Positions 7,395 to 13,324 of a DNA stretch of 13,324 nt are shown piece after piece. Position numbers and translations under genes: made by a program. Source of the DNA: Candidatus Jacksonbacteria bacterium (GTDB lineage: Bacteria; Patescibacteriota; Patescibacteriia; UBA9629; GWA2-43-13); the NCBI GenBank assembly GCA_018698735.1, contig JABIPD010000081.1:1-13324 (forward strand), in the 5' to 3' direction. Position 1 is the first letter of the stretch. Every line of letters starts with the position of its first letter. Below the pieces are notes generated by a model. The model made no database searches, was not told the origin of the DNA, and worked only from the letters and a program-made list of their open reading frames with translations.

Positions 7395-8003
7395 CTATGG
7401 AAGCAGTTTGTAATAGACCGTCTCTTCTGCCGGCAAATCTTTGTGCGTAATACGTAATTTTTCTTCTGCCACCAAATCTTTTGCACCAACAGCTTTAAAG
7501 AACCCATCTACCTCGTCTCGTTTAGGTTTATACCCCTTAATGGCATAATCCATCGGAATAACAATCCTTGGTTCTATCTGGCTAATCACATCTGGTGCTT
7601 TTTTGGCATCTAATACATCGTGGCCACCTACTGGCAAGAGTAATACATCTACCCCTTCTATATACTCGAGTTGATAATTTGTAAGCCCACCAGAAATACC
7701 AGCACAATGCCCGATGGTTACTCCTTCGGCATTTACAACAAACAAATTCCCGGCTTTTCCGTCTACCCCATACACAAAAATCCCGTGAGATTCGTATTCT
7801 CCCGGAGAATCGATTAAAACAACTTTCTCTTCAGCAGGCTTTACTCTGGCTGTGTCTATAGAACCAAAACCAGAAGACAAAACAATGTCGGCTTTTAAGG
7901 TATTCTGCCTTAATCCGACATCTTCTCCATATGGATCTATAACAACAATTGTTTTATCTATTTGCAATTTAAAGCCACTCCCACCAATCCACTGTATAAT
8001 CAT
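7395..8003 (-). CDS. Metallo-beta-lactamase-fold protein with degenerate metal site
   Basis: The 202 residues follow the UPF0173-like / Lactamase_B_3 layout: an N-terminal WIGGSGFKLQ strand pair, IDPYG (22-26), the PGEYE loop (67-71), a central IGHC (97-100), the PVGGHD segment (124-129) and the closing IVIPMDY (147-153). Where active members have HxHxDH the sequence reads VLSSGFGSID (41-50), and the late ligand expected in PMHY is Asp152. Of the usual ligands only His99 is clearly retained. Hydrolase activity is therefore doubtful: it may be a structural or ligand-binding relative. It starts a two-gene operon from a strong promoter about 50 bases upstream and lacks a Shine-Dalgarno sequence. 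Confidence 0.85.
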   Translation of the reverse strand: MIIQWIGGSGFKLQIDKTIVVIDPYGEDVGLRQNTLKADIVLSSGFGSIDTARVKPAEEKVVLIDSPGEYESHGIFVYGVDGKAGNLFVVNAEGVTIGHCAGISGGLTNYQLEYIEGVDVLLLPVGGHDVLDAKKAPDVISQIEPRIVIPMDYAIKGYKPKRDEVDGFFKAVGAKDLVAEEKLRITHKDLPAEETVYYKLLP

Positions 8004-8058
8004 ATAAATACAAAATTGTACTTTTTTATTCAGTTTGATTCAAAGCAATAACTCATAA

Positions 8059-8087
8059 ATAATACCACAGCAACTACCCTTGGTCAA
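8059..8087 (-). promoter_or_regulatory. Promoter of the MBL-fold/membrane protein operon
   Basis: TTGACC (8087-8082), a 17-base spacer and TATTAT (8064-8059) closely match a sigma-70 promoter. The start site would be near 8052, about 50 bases before the ATG at 8003. It sits immediately behind the terminator of the upstream unit. Confidence 0.65.
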
Positions 8088-8089
8088 TC

Positions 8090-8131
8090 AAAAAACGGCG
8101 CATTTAAGCCGCTTTTTGTTTTTGTTTTTAT
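8090..8131. terminator. Bidirectional intrinsic terminator
   Basis: AAAAA-CGGC (8091-8099) pairs with GCCG-TTTTT (8108-8117, one bulged C at 8112) around an 8-base loop. T runs follow on both strands, long on the plus side and TTTTTT on the minus side. The position fits the end of the minus-strand unit that begins at 8785. Confidence 0.65.
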
Positions 8132-8250
8132 ATGATTGTAGAAAGAGCGTTTACATGTGCAAGTGTCATCGTTCCCTCTAGTATAAACGCGTGGTGAACC
8201 CAGAACAAAAGGGAATGATGAGCTTGGTGGACTCCACCAGTGTGGAGTCA
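8132..8250. other. Gene-poor stretch with nested inverted repeats
   Basis: TCATCGTTCCCT (8166-8177) pairs with AGGGAATGATGA (8210-8221) with one mismatch or wobble. TGGTGGA-C-TCCACCA (8225-8239) is a perfect palindrome with a one-base centre, and GACTCCAC-CAGT-GTGGAGTC (8230-8249) is a perfect 8-bp hairpin. The last two overlap and cannot form together. Only short frames run through it: a 39-codon GTG-initiated frame on the plus strand and the end of the 19-codon minus-strand ORF. Together with 8248-8350 this accounts for the gap between 8004 and 8350. Confidence 0.55.
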
Positions 8251-8307
8251 GTGGAAAGCATTCATAGCCAGTATCACACGAAGAAAATTAATGAACCTGT
8301 CTCTCAT
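8248..8307 (-). CDS. Possible 19-residue peptide ORF
   Basis: ATG at 8307 is preceded by AAGGAGG (8320-8314) at six bases, the strongest ribosome binding site in the window. The frame encodes 19 residues, basic at the start then hydrophobic (MRDRFINFLRVILAMNAFH), and its TGA (8250-8248) overlaps the 8-bp hairpin at 8230-8249. CTCC-ACAA-GGAG can fold over the binding site. It follows the 90-codon gene by 43 bases on the same strand. It could be a leader or small membrane peptide, or a remnant. I know no family. Confidence 0.35.
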   Translation of the reverse strand: MRDRFINFLRVILAMNAFH

Positions 8308-8350
8308 TAACATCCTCCTTGTGGAGTTAGTAATAAATACCCCGAAATTC

Positions 8351-8623
8351 TTATGGCGATTGTCCGCCATTAATAGGTATATTTCCGCCAGGAAGATTTT
8401 GTTGAATGCTCCCTGGGATAAGCCCTGTATGAGAGGGTGTAGTTGGAGATGATGCTGCTTCTCCAGGTGCTGGCCGGAGAGCAGATGTTGAACCTTTATT
8501 ACGAAGATTGGCGATTCTATCGACAGCATCCTTCGCACGATCTGATTTATCGTGCTTTTTTCGTCTATCTAACAAATCTTGTGTAGTAGTGTTCTTTTTT
8601 TGTGGTGTGTTGATGTCTGCCAT
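8351..8623 (-). CDS. Hypothetical small protein, charged N-terminus and Pro/Gly-rich tail
   Basis: No family is recognised. Residues 12-43 form a strongly charged, probably helical stretch (Lys, Arg, Asp), and residues 48-90 are rich in Pro, Gly, Ser and Thr and likely disordered. There is no signal peptide or membrane segment. Codon use resembles the neighbouring core genes. The ATG at 8623 has only AGG five bases upstream. A strong extended -10 promoter lies about 125 bases upstream and a terminator about 220 bases downstream, which supports a real transcript. Overlapping frames in this stretch (for example 8248-8538 minus) are less convincing apart from the 19-codon tail listed separately. 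Confidence 0.6.
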   Translation of the reverse strand: MADINTPQKKNTTTQDLLDRRKKHDKSDRAKDAVDRIANLRNKGSTSALRPAPGEAASSPTTPSHTGLIPGSIQQNLPGGNIPINGGQSP

Positions 8624-8756
8624 ATACCTAATAAAAAACTATTTCTTCTATTTTTGGGTGACCAAAACAAAAGAAATAGCTTTTCTGCATTACCTTAAAA
8701 TGATTTTTCTGTTGTTTTTGGTTTTTGTTTTGGGCTTTTTTCAAAGCTCTATAGGT

Positions 8757-8785
8757 ATTATAGCACGAATTTCAGACAAAATCAA
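8757..8785 (-). promoter_or_regulatory. Promoter of the 90-codon gene
   Basis: TTGATT (8785-8780), a 17-base spacer and a perfect TATAAT (8762-8757) preceded by TGC, which makes an extended -10. The start site would be near 8750, leaving a leader of about 125 bases that is A-rich on the minus strand. Confidence 0.7.
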
Positions 8786-8815
8786 CCCTCATTAATTCTA
8801 ATTAAACAAAGCTTA

Positions 8816-8844
8816 TTGACAAAACCCCTCTAATTCGCTATTAT
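8816..8844 (+). promoter_or_regulatory. Promoter of the GC-rich gene at 8908
   Basis: A perfect TTGACA (8816-8821), a 17-base spacer and TATTAT (8839-8844). It diverges from the promoter at 8757-8785, with the two -35 boxes 30 bases apart. Transcription would begin near 8851, 57 bases before the ATG. Confidence 0.75.
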
Positions 8845-8907
8845 ATTCACGCATCTAGCGTCCTTTCGAGCCTCTCCAGCCGCCCTCTCGATTGTAAGGA
8901 ATAAGCC

Positions 8908-9525
8908 ATGCCAACCACACTGACCGCCGAACAGCTGCGAGCAGAAATCGTCACACTGCTTGCAGAAACTACGATACCCTACGAAGCCGACGACAGGTCT
9001 CCCTACTCCTACGGAGCTTGCTTCCAAGAAGGCCCCCACCTTTCGCTCTGGATCCACACATATCTCGCAAGGGCTGCTCCAGAGAGAATAGCAATGGGTG
9101 TCAGCTTTCTCACTCGGAATCCAACCAGTCAAGATGATCGTCCTGTCCCACACAGAGAGATCCTCATCAGCACATGTGCAGAAGAACTAAAAACACAGAG
9201 CTGGAACGGGAGGATTGCAGCTCTTCAGGCGCTTTCACGCATCCCGGGAGAGGAACCCGAAGCCCTGATTCGCAGCCACTCAACAGACGACCCCAGCAAA
9301 TACGTGAAGAGAGAGGCGCTTCGATTGCTCAAAGATCGCGAGAAACCCCACGTAAATAGGGTCGATCTCCGCTCGATCTGCGAATTCTTGGTGCTGAAAT
9401 CCAGTGCCGGCGAGGTGGTTGAACGTGCAACACTGGGCAATCCCGAGATGCTCCTCTACTTCCTCTATTGGACCCCAAAGGGTCAAGCACCAGACCTCCA
9501 ATTGGCCCTTGCGGAAGCATCCTAG
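8908..9525 (+). CDS. Hypothetical protein, GC-rich ORFan with HEAT-like helices
   Basis: The 205-residue product is not recognised. It has no signal peptide or membrane span. Residues 97-143 (WNGRIAALQALSRIPG followed by a second helix pair) weakly resemble HEAT-type helical repeats, suggesting a protein-binding scaffold (inference). The gene is clearly richer in G+C than the flanking genes (about half G+C in a sampled line against about 37 percent in the S1 gene) and prefers CTC/CTG, ATC and CGC. The ATG has AAGGA seven bases upstream, a classical start unlike most genes here. With a near-consensus promoter before it and an intrinsic terminator after it, the gene is a self-contained cassette, compatible with recent acquisition. 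Opposite-strand frames across it look like shadows. Confidence 0.7.
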   Translation: MPTTLTAEQLRAEIVTLLAETTIPYEADDRSPYSYGACFQEGPHLSLWIHTYLARAAPERIAMGVSFLTRNPTSQDDRPVPHREILISTCAEELKTQSWNGRIAALQALSRIPGEEPEALIRSHSTDDPSKYVKREALRLLKDREKPHVNRVDLRSICEFLVLKSSAGEVVERATLGNPEMLLYFLYWTPKGQAPDLQLALAEAS

Positions 9526-9576
9526 CAAACCGCAACGACCATCTTTCCAAACCAGCGAACCAACCTTATACTTCCT

Positions 9577-9613
9577 GACCGCGCCTTTCGTTACGAGTGC
9601 GGTCTTGTTTTTT
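9577..9613 (+). terminator. Intrinsic terminator of the GC-rich gene
   Basis: GACCGCGC (9577-9584) pairs with GTGCGGTC (9597-9604), 8 bp with one G-U, around a 12-base loop and followed by TTGTTTTTT. It lies about 50 bases past the stop at 9525. Confidence 0.75.
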
Positions 9614-9671
9614 ACTAAAATCACAATAAACACCTATATTTTCCACTATTTCACCTTCACAGCCGCCGCCA

Positions 9672-9700
9672 TTGACTTCATTTAGCATTTTTGATACAGT
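9672..9700 (+). promoter_or_regulatory. Candidate promoter of the S1 gene
   Basis: TTGACT (9672-9677), a 17-base spacer and TACAGT (9695-9700). It predicts a leader of about 124 bases. A TATTAT at 9717-9722 is an alternative -10, but it has only a poor -35 at a suitable distance. Confidence 0.45.
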
Positions 9701-9706
9701 TGGCTT

Positions 9707-9830
9707 ACTTTATACGTATTATATGTCTTGGTGCCTTTGCATCCAGACGCTGAAAGGCTCCACCTAAAAAGGGGCTTAACGGCTAATCTTTCTCCAGAAT
9801 GGAAGGTTGTGCCTTCTATTTTTATTTTTT
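9707..9830 (+). promoter_or_regulatory. Structured leader with attenuator terminator before the S1 gene
   Basis: A 9-bp stem AATGGAAGG/CCTTCTATT (9798-9806 and 9812-9820, one G-U) is followed by TTTTTATTTTTT and then directly by the S1 ATG at 9831, so an intrinsic terminator abuts the start codon. Upstream, GCCTTT/AAAGGC (perfect, 6 bp, 9733-9758) and AGGCTCC/GGGGCTT (two wobbles, 9755-9777) overlap and exclude each other, the usual layout of an attenuation switch. A 14-codon frame, ATG at 9723 to TAA at 9767 (including one Trp and two Cys), runs through the first stem but has no ribosome binding site. I do not recognise a known riboswitch class. Confidence 0.5.
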
Positions 9831-11267
9831 ATGGCACTTATTATCCCCGCAAACGACAACAAGAACGACGAAATGGATGCGTTACTCGATAAACATCCAC
9901 AAAAATTGCCTAATACGGGCGATGTTATTGATGGTGTTGTTTTATCAATAGGAAAAAACGAAATTTTAGTTGATATAAACGGCGTTCTAACAGGAATTGT
10001 ACGAGGAAACGAACTCCAAGACGAAATGGGAGAGCACGAAACTCTTGAAACTGGCGATACCATTACCGTTACGGTTGTAGACAAAGAAAACGAACGCGGA
10101 CTTATAGAACTATCACTTAAAGAAGCTATCCACCAGCGAGCATGGGACAACTTACGAGAACTCGAAACCGGGCGCGTAAAAGTTGCTGTTACGGTTGTAG
10201 ACGCAAACAAAGGTGGTTTAATTGTTAAAGTCGGTGGTGTTATCGGGTTTTTACCGGTATCTCAGCTTACTACAGAGCATTACCCCCGAGTTGAAGGCGG
10301 TGATAAAAACAAAATTCTCGATAAACTCAAAAGTTTTGTTGGCCAAAAAATGGACGTAAAGGTAATTACCGTAGACGAACCAGAAGAAAAACTTATTGTT
10401 TCAGAAAAAGCCGCTTGGGAAGATGTCCAAAAAGAGCGAATCTCTCAATATACTGTAGGCGATACCGTAAAAGGTGTTATCTCTGGAATCGTAGACTTTG
10501 GTTGTTTTGTTAAATTCGGCGACGGATTAGAAGGATTGGTCCATATCTCAGAAATGGCATGGCAGCGAGTAGACAACCCAAGAGATATTGTAAAAGTAGG
10601 AGATGAAGTAAAAGTAAAAATAATCGAAATTAACGCAACTAAAATCTTCCTTTCATTTAAACAACTCGAAAAAGACCCATGGGCGCAGGTTGCAGACACC
10701 TACCATGTTGGCCAGTTGGTAAAAGGAAAAATTGTAAAAATAAACCCATACGGATTGTTTGTAGAACTTGGGGACCAACTTCAAGGTCTTTGCCATGTTT
10801 CTGAAATTACCGCAGATAAATCGGTGCCTGTAACAGAAAAAGTCCAAGAAGGCGGTGAATATGAATTCAAAATATTGAATATAGAACCAGAAAACAGACG
10901 AATCGGGCTTTCGATGAAAGAATTAGAAGAAACACCCGAGGAAACTAAGACAAACAGTGACAATGACTCAGACCAGACAGAAGAAGAATCAGACAAAACA
11001 AGTAAGGAAACAGACCCAAAGGACGCTAAAAAAGAAAAAGAATCTCCAGCTGAAAAAACTGCAGATGCGAAGGACGCCAAAGAAGAAAAGGCAGAAAAAG
11101 CCCCCGGTCACTCCGCTAAAGCTCCCCAGACACTTCCTACGAAAGGTCGGGACAAGCCGGACGGGGCAAGCGAAAAACCTAAAAAAGCTACTAAAAAAGC
11201 AGAAACAAAAGAGAAAAAGGAGACCGCAAAGAAAGAGAAGGCAAAAAAAGAGGATGCTAAAGAGTAA
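9831..11267 (+). CDS. rpsA: Ribosomal protein S1 homologue with four S1 domains
   Basis: S1 binds mRNA on the 30S platform and helps load transcripts that lack strong Shine-Dalgarno sequences. Four S1 (OB-fold) repeats are visible at residues 29-98, 113-193, 209-277 and 294-364. The third (GIVDFGCFVKFGDGLEGLVHISE) and fourth (GLFVELGDQLQGLCHVSE) are canonical; the first two are more divergent, as in other S1 proteins. Residues 365-478 are a low-complexity tail of Glu, Lys, Asp and Thr, interrupted by a Pro/Gly segment (425-447) of GC-richer DNA. I chose the ATG at 9831; the frame stays open upstream to a TTG at 9807, but those codons lie in the terminator loop and T run. There is no Shine-Dalgarno sequence. 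The symbol is by homology. Confidence 0.92.
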   Translation: MALIIPANDNKNDEMDALLDKHPQKLPNTGDVIDGVVLSIGKNEILVDINGVLTGIVRGNELQDEMGEHETLETGDTITVTVVDKENERGLIELSLKEAIHQRAWDNLRELETGRVKVAVTVVDANKGGLIVKVGGVIGFLPVSQLTTEHYPRVEGGDKNKILDKLKSFVGQKMDVKVITVDEPEEKLIVSEKAAWEDVQKERISQYTVGDTVKGVISGIVDFGCFVKFGDGLEGLVHISEMAWQRVDNPRDIVKVGDEVKVKIIEINATKIFLSFKQLEKDPWAQVADTYHVGQLVKGKIVKINPYGLFVELGDQLQGLCHVSEITADKSVPVTEKVQEGGEYEFKILNIEPENRRIGLSMKELEETPEETKTNSDNDSDQTEEESDKTSKETDPKDAKKEKESPAEKTADAKDAKEEKAEKAPGHSAKAPQTLPTKGRDKPDGASEKPKKATKKAETKEKKETAKKEKAKKEDAKE

Positions 11268-11277
11268 TTCCTCCACA

Positions 11278-11307
11278 TTGCTATTATCCTTCTCTCCCCC
11301 GTATACT
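11278..11307 (+). promoter_or_regulatory. Candidate ftsH promoter
   Basis: TTGCTA (11278-11283), an 18-base spacer and TATACT (11302-11307) lie in the 80-base gap between the S1 gene and ftsH. The start near 11314 would give a leader of about 34 bases without a Shine-Dalgarno sequence. No terminator is visible after the S1 gene, so readthrough is also possible. Confidence 0.4.
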
Positions 11308-11347
11308 ATAAAGGTATTCTTCGTTAACATTTAAACTTAGTTTATTT

Positions 11348-13162
11348 ATGTCTTTGGTAAAAAACATTGGAATTTTCATCATCGTGTTTGCGATATTTGC
11401 ATTTGCACTCTCACGATACACCCCACAAGACGCAAAACCAGAAGACGTCTCTTTAAATGTTGTTGCCACTCAAATTATAGAAGGCACTGTCGAAAAAATA
11501 GAGATAGAACAAGAAAAACTCACCATCATCTTAAACGACGAAACAGAACACGTATCGCATAAAGAACCAGGTGAATCGCTTGCAACCACGCTTTCTAACT
11601 TTGGTGTCTCTGCAGAACAGCTGCGTGGTATAGAAGTAATTGTAAAACAAGATTCCGCATGGGTTGTATGGATGTCTGCATTATTGCCGTTCTTGGTACC
11701 AATTCTTCTTATTGGTGTGTTTATCTACTTTATGATGCGGCAAGTGCAAGGCGCTAATTCTAAAGCAATGAGCTTTGGGCAATCTACCGCTCGTCAAACA
11801 TCTCCGAATGATGGCAAAAAGAAAAAAACCACATTTAAAGAAGTAGCTGGCGCAAAAGAAGCAAAAGAAGAATTGCAAGAAGTTGTAGAATTCTTACAAA
11901 ACCCTCAAAAATTCTTAAGCCTTGGAGCAAAAATCCCTAAAGGCGTATTGCTTGTTGGGCCACCAGGAACCGGTAAAACACTTATTGCTCGCGCTGTCGC
12001 AGGCGAAGCCGGAGTACCATTCTTCCATATTTCGGGTTCTGAATTTGTAGAAATGTTTGTTGGAGTTGGTGCAAGCCGTGTGCGAGATTTATTTAGAAAA
12101 GCTAAAAAAAGCGCGCCCTGTATTGTGTTTATGGACGAAATAGACGCAGTCGGCCGCCAGCGTGGAACAGGGTTAGGTGGCTCGCACGACGAAAGAGAAC
12201 AAACCTTAAACCAAATTTTAGTAGAAATGGATGGGTTTGATACAGAAACCAATGTTATTGTAATAGCCGCAACCAACCGGCCAGATGTATTAGACCCAGC
12301 CTTACTACGGCCAGGTAGATTCGACAGACGAGTAACCTTAGACTTACCAGATATTAGCGAACGCGAACAAATCCTAAAAATTCATGCAAGCAATAAACCA
12401 CTCGAAGAAAATGTAGATATCAGAAAAATAGCAGAACGTACTCCCGGATTCTCTGGTGCAGACCTAGAAAACTTACTCAATGAGGCAGCTATCTTTACCG
12501 CAAGAAAAAACAAGAAAATTATTACAATGGAGGAATTGCTGCCAAGTATAGAAAAAGTAATCCTTGGCCCAGAAAGAAAAAGTCGTGTTATTTCTGACAA
12601 AGAAAAAAAGATAACCGCCTACCACGAAGCGGGTCACGCGCTTGTAGGCCACCTTCTTCCAAATACCGACCCAGTACATAAAATTTCTATCATCCCTCGC
12701 GGAAGAGCTGGCGGCTACACCATGAGCCTTCCATCGGAAGATAAATACTTCCATTCTAAATCCGAGTTTATCGACGAACTCGCAATGATGTTAGGTGGCT
12801 ATGCTGCAGAAGAAATCTTCTTTGGAGATATTACCACCGGTCCATCAAGCGATTTACAGCGTGCAACCAAAACCGCCCGCAATATTGTAACCCGCTACGG
12901 AATGAGCGATAAACTGGGGCCTCGAACATTTGGTAAAAAAGAAGAAATGATATTCCTAGGAAAAGAAATGGCAGAAGAAAAAGACTATAGCGAAGAAACC
13001 GCCAAATCTATCGACGACGAAATATCTGCATTAGTAGAAGAGGCATTAAAGACTGCTAAAAAGATTATTACCGAGAAAAAGCCAGTTATGGAAAAGGTCG
13101 TAGCGGCATTGTTAGAAAAAGAAACCCTAGAAAAAGAAGCCTTCGAAGATCTCCTAGTCTAA
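11348..13162 (+). CDS. ftsH: ATP-dependent zinc metalloprotease FtsH
   Basis: FtsH is a membrane-anchored hexameric AAA+ protease that extracts and degrades misfolded membrane proteins and some regulators. Two transmembrane segments (about 6-21 and 109-130) flank an extracytoplasmic domain. The AAA module follows, with Walker A GPPGTGKT (204-211), pore-loop MFVGVGA (236-242), Walker B IVFMDE (259-264) and the arginine-containing [10 protein letters not shown] (319-328). The protease domain has the zinc motif HEAGH (426-430), with the third ligand expected at Asp502 in SSDLQRATK. All key residues are present, and the 604-residue length is typical. It lies 80 bases after the S1 gene and ends before a strong terminator. 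Its client range could include products inserted by the YidC encoded in this window (inference). Confidence 0.98.
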   Translation: MSLVKNIGIFIIVFAIFAFALSRYTPQDAKPEDVSLNVVATQIIEGTVEKIEIEQEKLTIILNDETEHVSHKEPGESLATTLSNFGVSAEQLRGIEVIVKQDSAWVVWMSALLPFLVPILLIGVFIYFMMRQVQGANSKAMSFGQSTARQTSPNDGKKKKTTFKEVAGAKEAKEELQEVVEFLQNPQKFLSLGAKIPKGVLLVGPPGTGKTLIARAVAGEAGVPFFHISGSEFVEMFVGVGASRVRDLFRKAKKSAPCIVFMDEIDAVGRQRGTGLGGSHDEREQTLNQILVEMDGFDTETNVIVIAATNRPDVLDPALLRPGRFDRRVTLDLPDISEREQILKIHASNKPLEENVDIRKIAERTPGFSGADLENLLNEAAIFTARKNKKIITMEELLPSIEKVILGPERKSRVISDKEKKITAYHEAGHALVGHLLPNTDPVHKISIIPRGRAGGYTMSLPSEDKYFHSKSEFIDELAMMLGGYAAEEIFFGDITTGPSSDLQRATKTARNIVTRYGMSDKLGPRTFGKKEEMIFLGKEMAEEKDYSEETAKSIDDEISALVEEALKTAKKIITEKKPVMEKVVAALLEKETLEKEAFEDLLV

Positions 13163-13168
13163 GTTATT

Positions 13169-13197
13169 CCCTCTCCTAATAGAGGAGAGGGTTAGGG
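13169..13197. repeat. REP-like palindrome after ftsH
   Basis: CCCTCTCCT (13169-13177) and AGGAGAGGG (13183-13191) form a perfect 9-bp stem around AATAG, followed by TTAGGGAGAGG, a further partial copy of the arm. It begins 7 bases past the ftsH stop. Confidence 0.65.
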
Positions 13198-13217
13198 AGA
13201 GGTATCAATTCATATAT

Positions 13218-13250
13218 AAAAAAAGACGCCCATTGTGGCGTCTTTTTTGT
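13218..13250. terminator. Strong bidirectional terminator after ftsH
   Basis: AAAAAAGACGCC (13219-13230) and GGCGTCTTTTTT (13237-13248) form a perfect 12-bp stem with a 6-base loop. T runs lie on both strands, so it can close ftsH and any convergent transcript from beyond the window. Confidence 0.85.
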
Positions 13251-13297
13251 CCCCTCCTTTAGAAGGAGAGGTGACTCCCGCAGGGAGTCGGGGTGGT
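13251..13297. repeat. REP-like element with two hairpins
   Basis: CCCCTCCTT pairs with AAGGAGAGG (one mismatch), then GACTCCC-GCA-GGGAGTC (13273-13289) forms a perfect 7-bp hairpin, and GGGGTGG closes the element. The CCCTCC/GGAGAGG arms relate it to the palindrome at 13169-13197. It lies directly against the terminator. Confidence 0.65.
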
Positions 13298-13324
13298 CTA
13301 CATCATTTTTTAAACAAAAAGAAA

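Noticed and set aside
8225..8249. Possible tmRNA 3' end or T-box element suggested by GACTCCACCA and GGTGGA
   Set aside because: No T-loop, acceptor partner or T-box specifier/antiterminator core could be found around it.
8197..8316. 39-codon plus-strand frame beginning GTG GTG
   Set aside because: No promoter or convincing ribosome binding site, and it consists mostly of the inverted-repeat sequence.
8248..8538. Full 96-codon minus-strand frame
   Set aside because: Overlaps the better supported 90-codon gene out of frame; only its last 19 codons have a ribosome binding site, and these are listed separately.
8508..8795. Plus-strand 95-codon Phe-rich frame
   Set aside because: Antisense to the 90-codon gene and its T-rich leader; hydrophobic only because of T runs, and it overlaps the minus-strand promoter.
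8830..9153. Minus-strand 107-codon Cys/Trp-rich frame opposite the 8908 gene
   Set aside because: Frame overlaps the promoter and leader of the plus-strand gene; composition is typical of an antisense shadow.
10957..11334. Long frames on both strands over the S1 tail (for example 10957-11334 plus and 10989-11330 minus)
   Set aside because: They mirror the Lys/Glu-rich tail of S1: Lys-rich in one frame and Phe/Leu-rich on the opposite strand. Shadows of low-complexity DNA.
1..13324. CRISPR array, tRNA or rRNA genes, transposase or integrase genes
   Set aside because: No regularly spaced direct repeats, cloverleaf signatures, rRNA motifs or transposase motifs were found on either strand by eye.

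Overview
The window reads as a chromosomal segment of a small-genome bacterium, most likely a member of the Candidate Phyla Radiation (Patescibacteria, Parcubacteria-like). This placement is an inference from several things: an AT-leaning genome with GAA/AAA/ATA-rich codon use, a compact YidC of about 241 residues, an S1-repeat protein with a long Lys/Glu tail, a class A PBP ending in Ig-like modules, many genes without a Shine-Dalgarno sequence, and small hypothetical membrane and Pro-rich proteins. No in-frame TGA occurs in the long genes, so the standard bacterial code fits. No marker fixes the lineage more closely.

Layout. Positions 1-1968 (+) hold the 3' part of a class A penicillin-binding protein. 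Positions 1969-2580 are a spacer with a REP-like palindrome and a GC-richer small ORF on the minus strand (2169-2507). From 6836 down to 2587, all on the minus strand, run gyrA, an unannotated 48-codon ORF, rpmH (46 codons), rnpA, yidD and yidC, ending in a bidirectional terminator at 2542-2572. This is the usual rpmH-rnpA-yidD-yidC cluster, but gyrA, not dnaA, lies upstream and no DnaA boxes were seen. A 136-bp imperfect palindrome (6915-7050) separates gyrA from a two-gene minus-strand unit: a metallo-beta-lactamase-fold protein that has lost most metal ligands (7395-8003), then a single-pass membrane protein (7057-7380). Positions 8090-8785 hold a further minus-strand unit with its own promoter and terminator, encoding a 90-residue hypothetical protein and possibly a 19-residue peptide beside nested hairpins. 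Diverging from it is a self-contained GC-rich gene at 8908-9525 (+), with a near-consensus promoter and an intrinsic terminator. The last third (+) carries a four-S1-domain ribosomal protein S1 homologue (9831-11267), preceded by a structured leader ending in a terminator that abuts the start codon, and then ftsH (11348-13162). After ftsH come a strong terminator and two REP-like palindromes.

How it works together. Most of the window is core housekeeping: wall synthesis (PBP), topology (GyrA), translation and RNA processing (bL34, RnpA, S1), membrane protein insertion (YidD, YidC) and membrane protein quality control (FtsH). No complete novel defence or mobile system is visible. The parts that merit a second look are the S1 leader, the degenerate MBL protein, the small ORF before rpmH, and the two GC-rich ORFan insertions with their own signals.
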